The notes under the pieces were generated by a model. That model was given only the letters and a program-made list of their open reading frames with translations. It did not search any database and was not told the origin of the DNA. A program made the translations under genes and the position numbers. 41,601 bases of DNA from an uncultured Mycoplasmatota bacterium (GTDB lineage Bacteria; Bacillota_I; Bacilli_A; RF39; UBA660): assembly GCA_900552335.1 (NCBI GenBank), contig URZL01000006.1, positions 1-41,601 of the forward strand, given 5' to 3'. Positions 25,065 to 32,553 of this stretch are shown here, in pieces. Position 1 is the stretch's first letter. Each line of letters opens with the position of its first letter.

Positions 25065-26540
25065 ATGACTAAAATAATATTAATAATCATTTTATCTTTT
25101 GTTATACTATCACTACATGTTGATTTAAAAAAGTGGAAAAAATTAATTAAATATTTTACTTTTTTGTTTGTTATTGGCGTTGTATATGAATTTACTAATC
25201 ACACTTTAGTGTCAGAAAACGTAGTAACTTTATATGGTGCCAGTGACTTTGAAAAATATGCTTCCTATGCACAAGAAACAATGAGAACGAATGGAGTTTA
25301 TGCTTCTTTAACTTTAGCACAGGCAGCACAAGAGCAAGGTCTTAAAGTCCCTGCGACGAATAATTTATTTGGTATTAAAGCAGATTCTAGTTGGACTGGT
25401 AAAACAGCTGCTTTAAAAACAGAAGAGTGTAATTCAATTGATTGTTATGATACAACTGGGGTTTTCCGTGTATATGATAGTGTAGAAGGATCATTCACTG
25501 ATCATGGTGACTGGTTAATTAATCGTTTTGCAAATAGAAGAGAGTTTGCTAGTGCAACTACATTGGAAGGACAATTAAAATCATTAAAAAGTAATCCTAC
25601 AGCCCAATATGCGACTGACCCTAACTATTTGTGTTCTTTAGCGAATATTATAGCCCGTTATGATTTAACCAAATATGATGTGGGAATTACTTATAGTGGT
25701 AGAGGAATTACAATTGTTGGAGAACATATTGATAATTTTAGAATCGAAAATTGCGCCTCTATTAGTAGCAACACCACTAGCTATAATGCTCTTTTAAATT
25801 ATAATCCAGGTACAACCTATACAGGAAATTATGAAAATGGGTATTTGTTTCAGCTATTGAAAATACCTGGCTCAACGAATAATTTCCTATTAAATGATTT
25901 AAAAAATGGTTATGATGATGAAGCGATTTCAGAAATATATAGCCGAGTAATGGAAAACGCAGGATATAGTAGTAGTGGTTTCTATGATTCCAATATTGAT
26001 GCTGTTGGAGGAATAGATCCTGGTATTTATAGTGAATGGAAACAGTATGATTCTAGATGGGGAAGTATTCCTCTTGGTTCTTCTTCTACAAATATAAAAA
26101 AAGCAGGTTGTGCAGCTACTTCTGTAGCTATTCAAATTTCTCGTTCGGGAGTAAGTTTAGCTAGTGAATTTACAAGTATTTTGAATCCTGGTAGTTTTGT
26201 TTCTTATCTAAATGCTAGAGGAGGATTTACTTCAACAGGTGCGATTCATTGGGCAAGTGCTTCCAGTGTCGCTCCAAATTTCCGATATGTTGATCAAGTT
26301 GCTGTAAATGATAGCAATGTGTTACAAACAATATCAAGATATTTAAATTCAGGTAATTATTATTTAATAGCGCATTTAAGAGGCTCTAAAAAAAATAATA
26401 CCAATAATCACTGGGTAGCAGTTACAGGAGTAACGTCAAATGATATTTATATTATTGACCCAGGTCGCAATGGTAATTCATTGGAAGATTCTTATGGCAT
26501 TCATTATGTGGATCGTATATCTATTTATATAGTTAGCTAG
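25065..26540 (+). CDS. Bifunctional cell-wall hydrolase: GH73 glucosaminidase plus C39-like peptidase (VirB1-like role)
   Basis: A 491-residue protein with an N-terminal membrane segment or signal anchor. Residues 60-205 are a GH73/FlgJ-type N-acetylglucosaminidase domain (LAQAAQEQG with Glu90, then NNLFGIK). Residues 320-491 match a C39-like cysteine peptidase: Cys349 in KAGCAATS, His449 in NNHWVAVTG and Asp465 in IIDPG. It should cut glycan strands and stem peptides in the wall. Two-domain hydrolases of this kind (CwlT, TcpG and PrgK types) open peptidoglycan for Gram-positive T4SS; those usually use NlpC/P60 or CHAP peptidases, so a C39-like domain is less usual. All catalytic residues appear present. 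Confidence 0.85.
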   Translation: MTKIILIIILSFVILSLHVDLKKWKKLIKYFTFLFVIGVVYEFTNHTLVSENVVTLYGASDFEKYASYAQETMRTNGVYASLTLAQAAQEQGLKVPATNNLFGIKADSSWTGKTAALKTEECNSIDCYDTTGVFRVYDSVEGSFTDHGDWLINRFANRREFASATTLEGQLKSLKSNPTAQYATDPNYLCSLANIIARYDLTKYDVGITYSGRGITIVGEHIDNFRIENCASISSNTTSYNALLNYNPGTTYTGNYENGYLFQLLKIPGSTNNFLLNDLKNGYDDEAISEIYSRVMENAGYSSSGFYDSNIDAVGGIDPGIYSEWKQYDSRWGSIPLGSSSTNIKKAGCAATSVAIQISRSGVSLASEFTSILNPGSFVSYLNARGGFTSTGAIHWASASSVAPNFRYVDQVAVNDSNVLQTISRYLNSGNYYLIAHLRGSKKNNTNNHWVAVTGVTSNDIYIIDPGRNGNSLEDSYGIHYVDRISIYIVS

Positions 26541-26548
26541 GTGATAAA

Positions 26549-27298
26549 ATGAAAAAAAATAATTTAATATTTGTCGGTATTATAGTAGTTGTGTACCTTG
26601 GAATAAGCTTTTTTATTAGTTTTTTAATTAATATCAATAAAATGTATATTGTTTTTCCTGATAACATTAATATAAAGTACGAGGGAAAGTGGAAAATATT
26701 TCAAGATGAAAAAACATTAAATAATCTTTACCAAATAGTGGACAGTGGAGATCTGATAAAAAAATCAAAACTATCAAAAAAAGATGATACCGTTTATGCT
26801 TCTGATACCTCTTTAGAGGATGATATAATAGCCTATAGAGGTAGCAAAATAACAAATATTGTATATCAACATGATGACGAATTAACAGAAACAGATTATC
26901 AATATTTGTCTAACTCTTTATATAAAAAAAATATATCTATCGATGTAAAACAAATTATAACAAAAAAATATAATATTGATTTGAATAATGATAGGGTAGA
27001 TGAAACAATTTATGTTGTGTCCAACAATTATAATACAGATTTAGGAAAATTATTTTCAGGTATTCTTTTAAAGAATACAAATGAATGGATTGAGTTTAAT
27101 GAATTTGAGTCTGAATATAAATCTTATGTACCATGTATTTACTTTGTGGATTTATATAAAGATCATTTAGCAGATATGATTATTAAAAATGTTTATTCAA
27201 GTCTTATTGGACAAGATGTTAAATTAATAAGTTTCAAAGATGATTTATCACACAAAATTCTATTTGAAGATAAATTAGTTGAGGAGGGAAATAAATGA
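26549..27298 (+). CDS. Membrane-anchored extracytoplasmic protein of the T4SS operon, unknown function
   Basis: I do not recognise this 249-residue protein. It has one N-terminal membrane helix (about 7-28), after which the chain should lie outside the cell. The segment DLNNDRVDE (about 148-156) matches the D-x-N-x-D loop of calcium-binding dockerin or FG-GAP repeats, here as a single copy. The rest has mixed beta/alpha character without Cys pairs. It starts 8 bases after the hydrolase (AGGTGATAAA site) and its stop overlaps the start of virD4 by 4 bases, so it is made together with the coupling protein. A VirB8-like scaffold role is possible from topology alone. Confidence 0.6.
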   Translation: MKKNNLIFVGIIVVVYLGISFFISFLININKMYIVFPDNINIKYEGKWKIFQDEKTLNNLYQIVDSGDLIKKSKLSKKDDTVYASDTSLEDDIIAYRGSKITNIVYQHDDELTETDYQYLSNSLYKKNISIDVKQIITKKYNIDLNNDRVDETIYVVSNNYNTDLGKLFSGILLKNTNEWIEFNEFESEYKSYVPCIYFVDLYKDHLADMIIKNVYSSLIGQDVKLISFKDDLSHKILFEDKLVEEGNK

Positions 27299-29340
27299 AA
27301 TTAAAGTTTAGAGCAGATCCTAAAGATTGGTTGATTTTTTGTTTATTTGCTATATTTTTACTATATTTTATTGCTATATCAGTAGGAAATGTTATTTTCC
27401 TAGTAAGAGGAATAGAACTTCCTGGTATGAATCCGATTCCTGCGTTTGAAGGTGATTTATTTCCTGTAACCATGATTATTTATCTCATTGTATTAATTAT
27501 AGTTTTTACAAGTGTTTCTTCTTACTTTTTTGATAGAGAAAAGGGACTAGGTATTTCGACATCACCAAAAAAGGAAAAAGGTTATTCTAGATGGGCTACA
27601 GATAAGGAAATGAAACAACATTTAAAAAAAGTAGATCCTAAACTAGAAACAAGTGATGTGGCTGGAATTCCTTTAATTAATAATGGAAAAGAAATATGGG
27701 TAGATGCTGGAGAATGGCATAACTTAGTTATTGGTTCTACTGCATCTGGTAAAACAGAAAGTATTGTTCAACCAATGGTAAAGACTCTAGCAAAGGCTGG
27801 AGAATCTATGATTATTACGGACCCAAAAGGTGAAATTTATGAAAGAAATGCGAATGAATTAAGAGAAAAAGGATACAATATTGTACTTTTGAATTTCCGT
27901 AATCCACAAAATGGTAATTGTTGGAATCCATTAACTTTACCATATAGTTTATATAAGGCAGGTAACATTGATAAAGCAACAGAATTATTGGACGATTTAG
28001 CTAAAAATATCCTTTATGATGAATCAAGTAAAGGTCAAGATCCATTCTGGGAAAATACATCTGCTGATTATTTTACAGGTCTTTCACTAGCGCTTTTTGA
28101 AGACGCTAAAGAGGAACAAATTAACTTAAATACAATTAACTTAATGACAACAGTTGGAGAAGAAAAAATTGGTGGAACCACTATTATGAAAGAATATTTC
28201 AGTGATAAAGACCAATCTTCACCAGCTTATATTAACGTTGCTAGTACCTTAATGGCGCCAGCTGATACAAAAGGAAGTATCTTATCAGTATTTAAACAGA
28301 AAATAAAAATATTTTCCTCTAAACAAAACTTATCAGAAATGTTATCACATAGTGATTTTGAAATGGCTGATATCGGTAGAAAAAAGACAGCTGTATTCAT
28401 TATTATCCATGATGAAAAAAAGACTTACCATCCACTTGCTACTATTTTTGTAAAACAATGTTATGAAACATTAGTAGATGTAGCATTTGAAAATGGTGGA
28501 AAATTACCTTTTAAAACAAACTTTATTTTGGATGAGTTTGCTAATATGCCTCCACTTAAAGATGCAGATGCTATGGTAACAGCGGCTCGTTCGAGATTAA
28601 TTCGTTTTACCTTTATTATCCAAAACTTTGCTCAATTGACAGAAGTATATGGTAAGGAAAAAGGAGATACTATTAAAGGAAACTGTGGTAACTGGATTTA
28701 TTTAATCAGTTCTGAATTAAGCGCTCTAGAAGAAATTAGTAAGATGTGTGGAGAAGTAAAATCTAAAAAAGATGATAAAACAGCTTCTACACCACTAATT
28801 ACTGTTTCTGATTTACAACGTTTACCAATGTATACTATGGTTATTTTAAGAACTAGGGAAATGCCATTTAAAACCAAAATGGTACCGGCTTGGAAAATGG
28901 ATAAAGAAGGTATGTGGGGAAAAAATTATCCAAAAGCTACTTATCCACAAAGGGAAAAAGGAAAAATACAATTATTTGATATCAAAAAAGTAGTGGAGGA
29001 AAAAAGACAAAAGAAAATAGATGAAATGTTAGGATCTGATTTACCAAAAATGCCGAATATGCCTGGTATGCCTGGTATTCCTAACATGCCACCTTTCAAC
29101 CCATTTGAAAATAATAAAAAATCAGCGCCTAATTTTGATGAAATTGTAAAGAAAATAGATGCTAAAATAGCAGAGTTAGAAGAAGAAGAAAAACAAGAAA
29201 AATTAAAAGAAGAACAAAAGAAACAAGAAAAGAAAGTAGAAAAAGTAATAGAACCAGAAAAAGAAGAACCCATTACATTTAAACAAGAAGAAGTAACAGA
29301 TGATCAATTTTTCGATGATTTCTTTGCTGATGATGAATAA
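27295..29340 (+). CDS. virD4: VirD4/TraG-family type IV coupling protein
   Basis: A 681-residue membrane ATPase that brings substrate (DNA-protein complex or protein) to the type IV channel. Two N-terminal membrane helices (about 11-32 and 57-78) precede Walker A GSTASGKTE (147-155). The hallmark TraG segment MIITDPKGEIYE follows, and Walker B lies in NFILDEFANMPP. The motif ARSRLIRFTFIIQNFAQL is also typical. The tail after about 580 is unusual: a Pro/Met-rich run (MPNMPGMPGIPNMPPF), a Lys/Glu coiled coil and a very acidic end (FFDDFFADDE), which may be a substrate-recruiting extension. It is the last gene of the locus. No relaxase accompanies it in the window. Confidence 0.92.
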   Translation: MKLKFRADPKDWLIFCLFAIFLLYFIAISVGNVIFLVRGIELPGMNPIPAFEGDLFPVTMIIYLIVLIIVFTSVSSYFFDREKGLGISTSPKKEKGYSRWATDKEMKQHLKKVDPKLETSDVAGIPLINNGKEIWVDAGEWHNLVIGSTASGKTESIVQPMVKTLAKAGESMIITDPKGEIYERNANELREKGYNIVLLNFRNPQNGNCWNPLTLPYSLYKAGNIDKATELLDDLAKNILYDESSKGQDPFWENTSADYFTGLSLALFEDAKEEQINLNTINLMTTVGEEKIGGTTIMKEYFSDKDQSSPAYINVASTLMAPADTKGSILSVFKQKIKIFSSKQNLSEMLSHSDFEMADIGRKKTAVFIIIHDEKKTYHPLATIFVKQCYETLVDVAFENGGKLPFKTNFILDEFANMPPLKDADAMVTAARSRLIRFTFIIQNFAQLTEVYGKEKGDTIKGNCGNWIYLISSELSALEEISKMCGEVKSKKDDKTASTPLITVSDLQRLPMYTMVILRTREMPFKTKMVPAWKMDKEGMWGKNYPKATYPQREKGKIQLFDIKKVVEEKRQKKIDEMLGSDLPKMPNMPGMPGIPNMPPFNPFENNKKSAPNFDEIVKKIDAKIAELEEEEKQEKLKEEQKKQEKKVEKVIEPEKEEPITFKQEEVTDDQFFDDFFADDE

Positions 29341-29354
29341 TCATCAGTTTTTTT
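29327..29354 (+). terminator. Terminator after virD4
   Basis: CTGATGAT (29327-29334) pairs with ATCATCAG (29340-29347), followed by seven T. The hairpin includes the virD4 stop codon and closes the secretion locus. Confidence 0.9.
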
Positions 29355-29363
29355 AGATATTTT

Positions 29364-29392
29364 TTTCAAAAGTAGTAATCATACTTTTGAAA
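29364..29392. repeat. Perfect 11-bp inverted repeat in the gap after virD4
   Basis: TTTCAAAAGTA (29364-29374) and TACTTTTGAAA (29382-29392) are separated by 7 bases. No T-run follows on either strand, so it is not a plain terminator. It could be an operator or a 5' RNA structure for the rhodanese transcript. Confidence 0.7.
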
Positions 29393-29486
29393 GGTGAAAA
29401 ATGTTAAAATGATATTATATTAACTTTATTAAAAATAGTTTGTAACAATAGAGTCTTTTTTACATATACTATACTAGGTGATTAAA

Positions 29487-29774
29487 GTGTCAAGCATTAC
29501 CATTGATGAGTTGATACCAATGATCGATAAAGTTAATATTATAGATATAAGAAGCGTTCAAAGTTACAATAATAATCATATTGGGGATGCAATTAATATT
29601 CCTTTTGAAAAACTAATTGTATCTCCTCATACATATTTAAATCCATTAAAAAAATATTTCCTTTACTGCAGATGTGGATTAACCAGCAAGAAAGCCTGCC
29701 AGATTTTAACAAATTTGGGTTATAAAGTAGTAAATATTGAAGGTGGATATGAAGAATGGATTTTAAGGAGATAA
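29487..29774 (+). CDS. Single-domain rhodanese-like sulfurtransferase
   Basis: A 95-residue protein, the size of a stand-alone rhodanese domain. Opening segments DELIPMIDKVNIIDIRS and HIGDAINIPFEKL are the usual rhodanese blocks. The active-site loop is YCRCGLTS with Cys61 in the position of the persulfide-carrying Cys; a second Cys two residues on is uncommon. It transfers sulfane sulfur, with acceptor unknown. GTG 29487 is chosen because TAGGTGATT then lies about 5 bases upstream; an earlier GTG at 29478 would sit inside that site. It forms a one-gene unit between two terminators. Confidence 0.85.
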   Translation: MSSITIDELIPMIDKVNIIDIRSVQSYNNNHIGDAINIPFEKLIVSPHTYLNPLKKYFLYCRCGLTSKKACQILTNLGYKVVNIEGGYEEWILRR

Positions 29775-29775
29775 A

Positions 29776-29804
29776 AAAATCTAAGAAAAACTTAGATTTT
29801 TTGT
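29776..29804 (+). terminator. Terminator after the rhodanese gene
   Basis: AAAATCTAAG (29776-29785) pairs with CTTAGATTTT (29791-29800) around five A, and is followed by further T. Confidence 0.85.
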
Positions 29805-29817
29805 ATGATTTAATTTA

Positions 29818-29846
29818 TTTACTTATTTTAAAATATAATATATAAT
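29818..29846 (+). promoter_or_regulatory. Promoter of the pseudopilin-pgk operon
   Basis: TTTACT (29818-29823), a 17-bp spacer and TATAAT (29841-29846) stand 19 bases before the pseudopilin start. A second TATAAT at 29834-29839 lacks a well-placed -35. Confidence 0.65.
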
Positions 29847-29865
29847 AGTTACAGTAGGTGATGCT

Positions 29866-30384
29866 ATGAAAAAAGGTTTTACTTTAGTGGAATTATTAGG
29901 AATATTTTCTATTATGGCAGCTATATTCATATTAGCTGTTCCAGCCATTACAAATTTATTAAAAAAAGCAACGGAAAATGAATTTTATACTTTTGAAGAA
30001 AATGTCTTTTTATCAGCAGAAGCATATATATCAAATAATAAAGATAGTTATCCGGAATTAAGAGAGACTAATAAAAAAACATATGTAACAATAGAAACAC
30101 TATTAAATGCAAATTATTTAAACAGTACTTTAATGAACCCAGCAACAAAAAAGAAAACAAGTGAAGAAACAAGAAATGTTATTATTGTTTATATGGATCA
30201 AAAAGGATTATATGTTTACGAATTAATTAGTAATGTAAAAGATGAAGAAACAGCAGCAATTAAATCATATGAAGCATTAACAAGCAATCCAACAGCTTCA
30301 GAAAAAGCTAGTGTACAAGCTAAAATAGATGCTCTACCAAATGGCTCTATTAAAGAAGCATTACAGAATAAAATAGGAGAATGA
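29866..30384 (+). CDS. Type IV pilin/pseudopilin-like protein with class I prepilin leader
   Basis: A 172-residue protein opening with MKKGFTLVELLGIFSIMAAI, a textbook prepilin N-terminus: cleavage after Gly4, methylatable Phe, Glu at +5 and a hydrophobic helix. The soluble part is about 140 residues and hydrophilic. It resembles GspG/GspH or ComG-type pseudopilins, which act in secretion or DNA-uptake pseudopili, but the other genes for such a machine (prepilin peptidase, PilB, PilC) are not in the window. The leader differs from the MK-E-A-x-G type in the neighbouring secretion locus. It is co-transcribed with pgk, one base away, a surprising partner. Confidence 0.8.
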   Translation: MKKGFTLVELLGIFSIMAAIFILAVPAITNLLKKATENEFYTFEENVFLSAEAYISNNKDSYPELRETNKKTYVTIETLLNANYLNSTLMNPATKKKTSEETRNVIIVYMDQKGLYVYELISNVKDEETAAIKSYEALTSNPTASEKASVQAKIDALPNGSIKEALQNKIGE

Positions 30385-30385
30385 T

Positions 30386-31570
30386 ATGAAAACAATTCAA
30401 GATTTTGATTTAAATAATAAAAAAGTAATTATTCGTGTAGATTTCAATGTTCCACATAAAGGCGATCAAATTACAGATGATAATCGCATTAAAATGAGTT
30501 TGGAAACCATACAATACGCTTTATCAAAAGGCGCTAAAGTGATTTTGATGTCCCATTTAGGAAGAGTTAAATCAGAAGAAGATAAAATAGAAAATAATTT
30601 AGAAATCGTATTACCAAGATTAGAACAATTATTAAATCAAAAAGTACTTTTTTCGTCTGTGACAAGAGGTCAAGAATTAGAAGAAAAAGTAAACCAATTA
30701 AAACCAGGACAAGCTTTACTAGTTCAAAATACTAGATATGAAGACTTAGATGGCAAAAAAGAAAGTTCTAATGATTTAGAACTTAGTAAATATTGGGCTA
30801 GTTTGGGAGATATTTTTATTAATGATGCTTTTGGAACATGTCATAGAAGTCATGCTTCAAATGTTGGAATTGCAAGTCTTTTACCATCTGGAATTGGTTT
30901 TTTAGTGGAAAAAGAACTAAAGGCATTAGATATGAAAAATGCAGAAAAACCTCTTTCTATTATATTAGGTGGTTCTAAAGTGAGTGATAAAATTTCTTTA
31001 ATTGAAAATTTGGCTCAAATAGCAGATTATATTTTAATTGGTGGTGGAATGGCTTATACTTTTTTGAAAGCAAGTGGTATTGAAATAGGATCTTCTTTGC
31101 TAGATGAAGACAGTATTCCTTTTTGTCAAAAAATGCTACAACAATATTCTGATAAGATTATTTTACCTATTGACAGTGTCAATGCAGTAGAAATCAAGGA
31201 AAATACAGAATATAGGGAATGCTTTATTAATGAAATTAAGCCAAATGAAATAGGCTTAGATATTGGATATAATACAGTAAAACTATTTCGCTCTTATTTG
31301 GAAAAAAGTAAAACTATTATTTGGAATGGTCCTGTAGGAATGTTTGAGGTAAAACCTTTTGATCAAGGTACAAAAGCAATTTGTGAAGTATTAAAAAATA
31401 TACCAGCAAAAAAAATCGTAGGTGGTGGGGATACTGCAAGTGCTGTTATTCAATTAGGATATCAAAATATTTTTGATCATATATCTACTGGTGGCGGAGC
31501 ATCATTAGAGTTATTAGAAGGTAAAAAGTTGCCAGGAGTTGAAGTTATTTATGAAAAAAAACATCATTAA
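30386..31570 (+). CDS. pgk: Phosphoglycerate kinase
   Basis: A 394-residue glycolytic enzyme that makes ATP from 1,3-bisphosphoglycerate and ADP. Diagnostic segments are VIIRVDFNVPHKGDQITDDN near the N-terminus, ILMSHLGR, the substrate-binding DAFGTCHRSHASN, ILGGSKVSDK, and the nucleotide-site IWNGPVGMFE and VGGGDTASA. Length is normal. The binding site TAGGAGAATG overlaps the end of the pseudopilin gene. The 3' end overlaps the next gene by 20 bases. tpiA lies three genes downstream, so the glycolytic pair is interrupted by two lipid or envelope genes. Confidence 0.96.
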   Translation: MKTIQDFDLNNKKVIIRVDFNVPHKGDQITDDNRIKMSLETIQYALSKGAKVILMSHLGRVKSEEDKIENNLEIVLPRLEQLLNQKVLFSSVTRGQELEEKVNQLKPGQALLVQNTRYEDLDGKKESSNDLELSKYWASLGDIFINDAFGTCHRSHASNVGIASLLPSGIGFLVEKELKALDMKNAEKPLSIILGGSKVSDKISLIENLAQIADYILIGGGMAYTFLKASGIEIGSSLLDEDSIPFCQKMLQQYSDKIILPIDSVNAVEIKENTEYRECFINEIKPNEIGLDIGYNTVKLFRSYLEKSKTIIWNGPVGMFEVKPFDQGTKAICEVLKNIPAKKIVGGGDTASAVIQLGYQNIFDHISTGGGASLELLEGKKLPGVEVIYEKKHH

Positions 31571-32552
31571 TATATGTATTTTGTCTATTATTACTATTAT
31601 TGTATTATATTTTTCATTAAAAGGACATTTTTTAGAAATTATGGAAACCATTAAAAATATGAATTTTTTGTTATTCATTTTATCTATTTTTATTTTTGTT
31701 GGTTACATTTTTTTAAAAAGTGTTGTAATGAAATGGATTGTCCGAAATTTTAAGGAAGATTATAAAGGAACACAAGCTTTTAGAATGGGACTTGAAACAA
31801 ATTTCTTTCATGCTATTACACCTTTTTCCACAGGTGGACAACCATACGAAGTATATCGTTTAGCAAAAGATGGTGTTAGTGTCATTCATTCCGCTAATAT
31901 ATCTGTTCAAAACTTTATTATTTATCAAACAGCTTTGGTTCTACTTGGTATATTTGCTTTGATATATAATCATTTTATGAATTTGTTTGAAGATATAGCT
32001 TTATTAAAAAATTTAGTAGCAATCGGTTTTACAATTAACTTTTTTGTTATTGTTATTTTATTTGCTATCTGTTTGTTTAAAAAAATGAATAAAATCATTA
32101 TCAATTTTTTTATTTCTATTCTAAGTAAAATTAAGATGATTAAAAACAAAGAAAAAACACAAAAAAAAGTAGAAAAATATTTATCTGATTTTGATGAAGG
32201 AGCTCGTGTTTTATTACAAAATAAAAAACGTTTCATTTATTTAGTTTTTTTAGAATTATTAGCATTGCTTTTATTATATTTTATCCCTTATATTTTAATA
32301 AAAGGAGTAGGAATCCAAGAAAATATTTCTATTATAACAGTAATTGTTACTAGTGCTTATGTTATGTTAATTGGTTCTTTTGTGCCAATACCAGGTGGTA
32401 CAGGTGGTTTAGAATATGGATTTATTGCTTTTTTTGGTAACTTCATAAGTGGACCAATTTTAAATGCACTTATGTTATTATGGCGTTTTGTTACCTATTA
32501 TTTTGGTATGATACTTGGGGCAGTTATATTAGGACTTAGAAAGAAGGAATAA
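31551..32552 (+). CDS. Flippase-like / lysylphosphatidylglycerol synthase transmembrane domain protein (UPF0104)
   Basis: A 333-residue polytopic membrane protein with about seven to eight helices. Hallmarks of the UPF0104/MprF-like membrane domain are STGGQPYEVYRL (about 93-104) and VPIPGGTGGLEYGFIAFF near the C-terminus. The family includes lipid flippase modules and proteins paired with glycosyltransferases in glycolipid pathways, and a GT4 enzyme follows immediately. It lacks the soluble aminoacyl-transferase domain of full MprF, so it should not itself modify phosphatidylglycerol. ATG 31551 is chosen; the TTG at 31539 would directly abut the AGGAG site. It overlaps pgk by 20 bases. Confidence 0.82.
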   Translation: MKKNIINICILSIITIIVLYFSLKGHFLEIMETIKNMNFLLFILSIFIFVGYIFLKSVVMKWIVRNFKEDYKGTQAFRMGLETNFFHAITPFSTGGQPYEVYRLAKDGVSVIHSANISVQNFIIYQTALVLLGIFALIYNHFMNLFEDIALLKNLVAIGFTINFFVIVILFAICLFKKMNKIIINFFISILSKIKMIKNKEKTQKKVEKYLSDFDEGARVLLQNKKRFIYLVFLELLALLLLYFIPYILIKGVGIQENISIITVIVTSAYVMLIGSFVPIPGGTGGLEYGFIAFFGNFISGPILNALMLLWRFVTYYFGMILGAVILGLRKKE

Positions 32553-32553
32553 T

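Noticed and set aside
4171..29340. Complete integrative conjugative element
   Set aside because: No relaxase, integrase, excisionase, flanking direct repeats or tRNA target could be found.
31539..31550. TTG start for the flippase-like gene
   Set aside because: It directly abuts the AGGAG site; ATG 31551 is correctly followed by a hydrophobic N-terminus.
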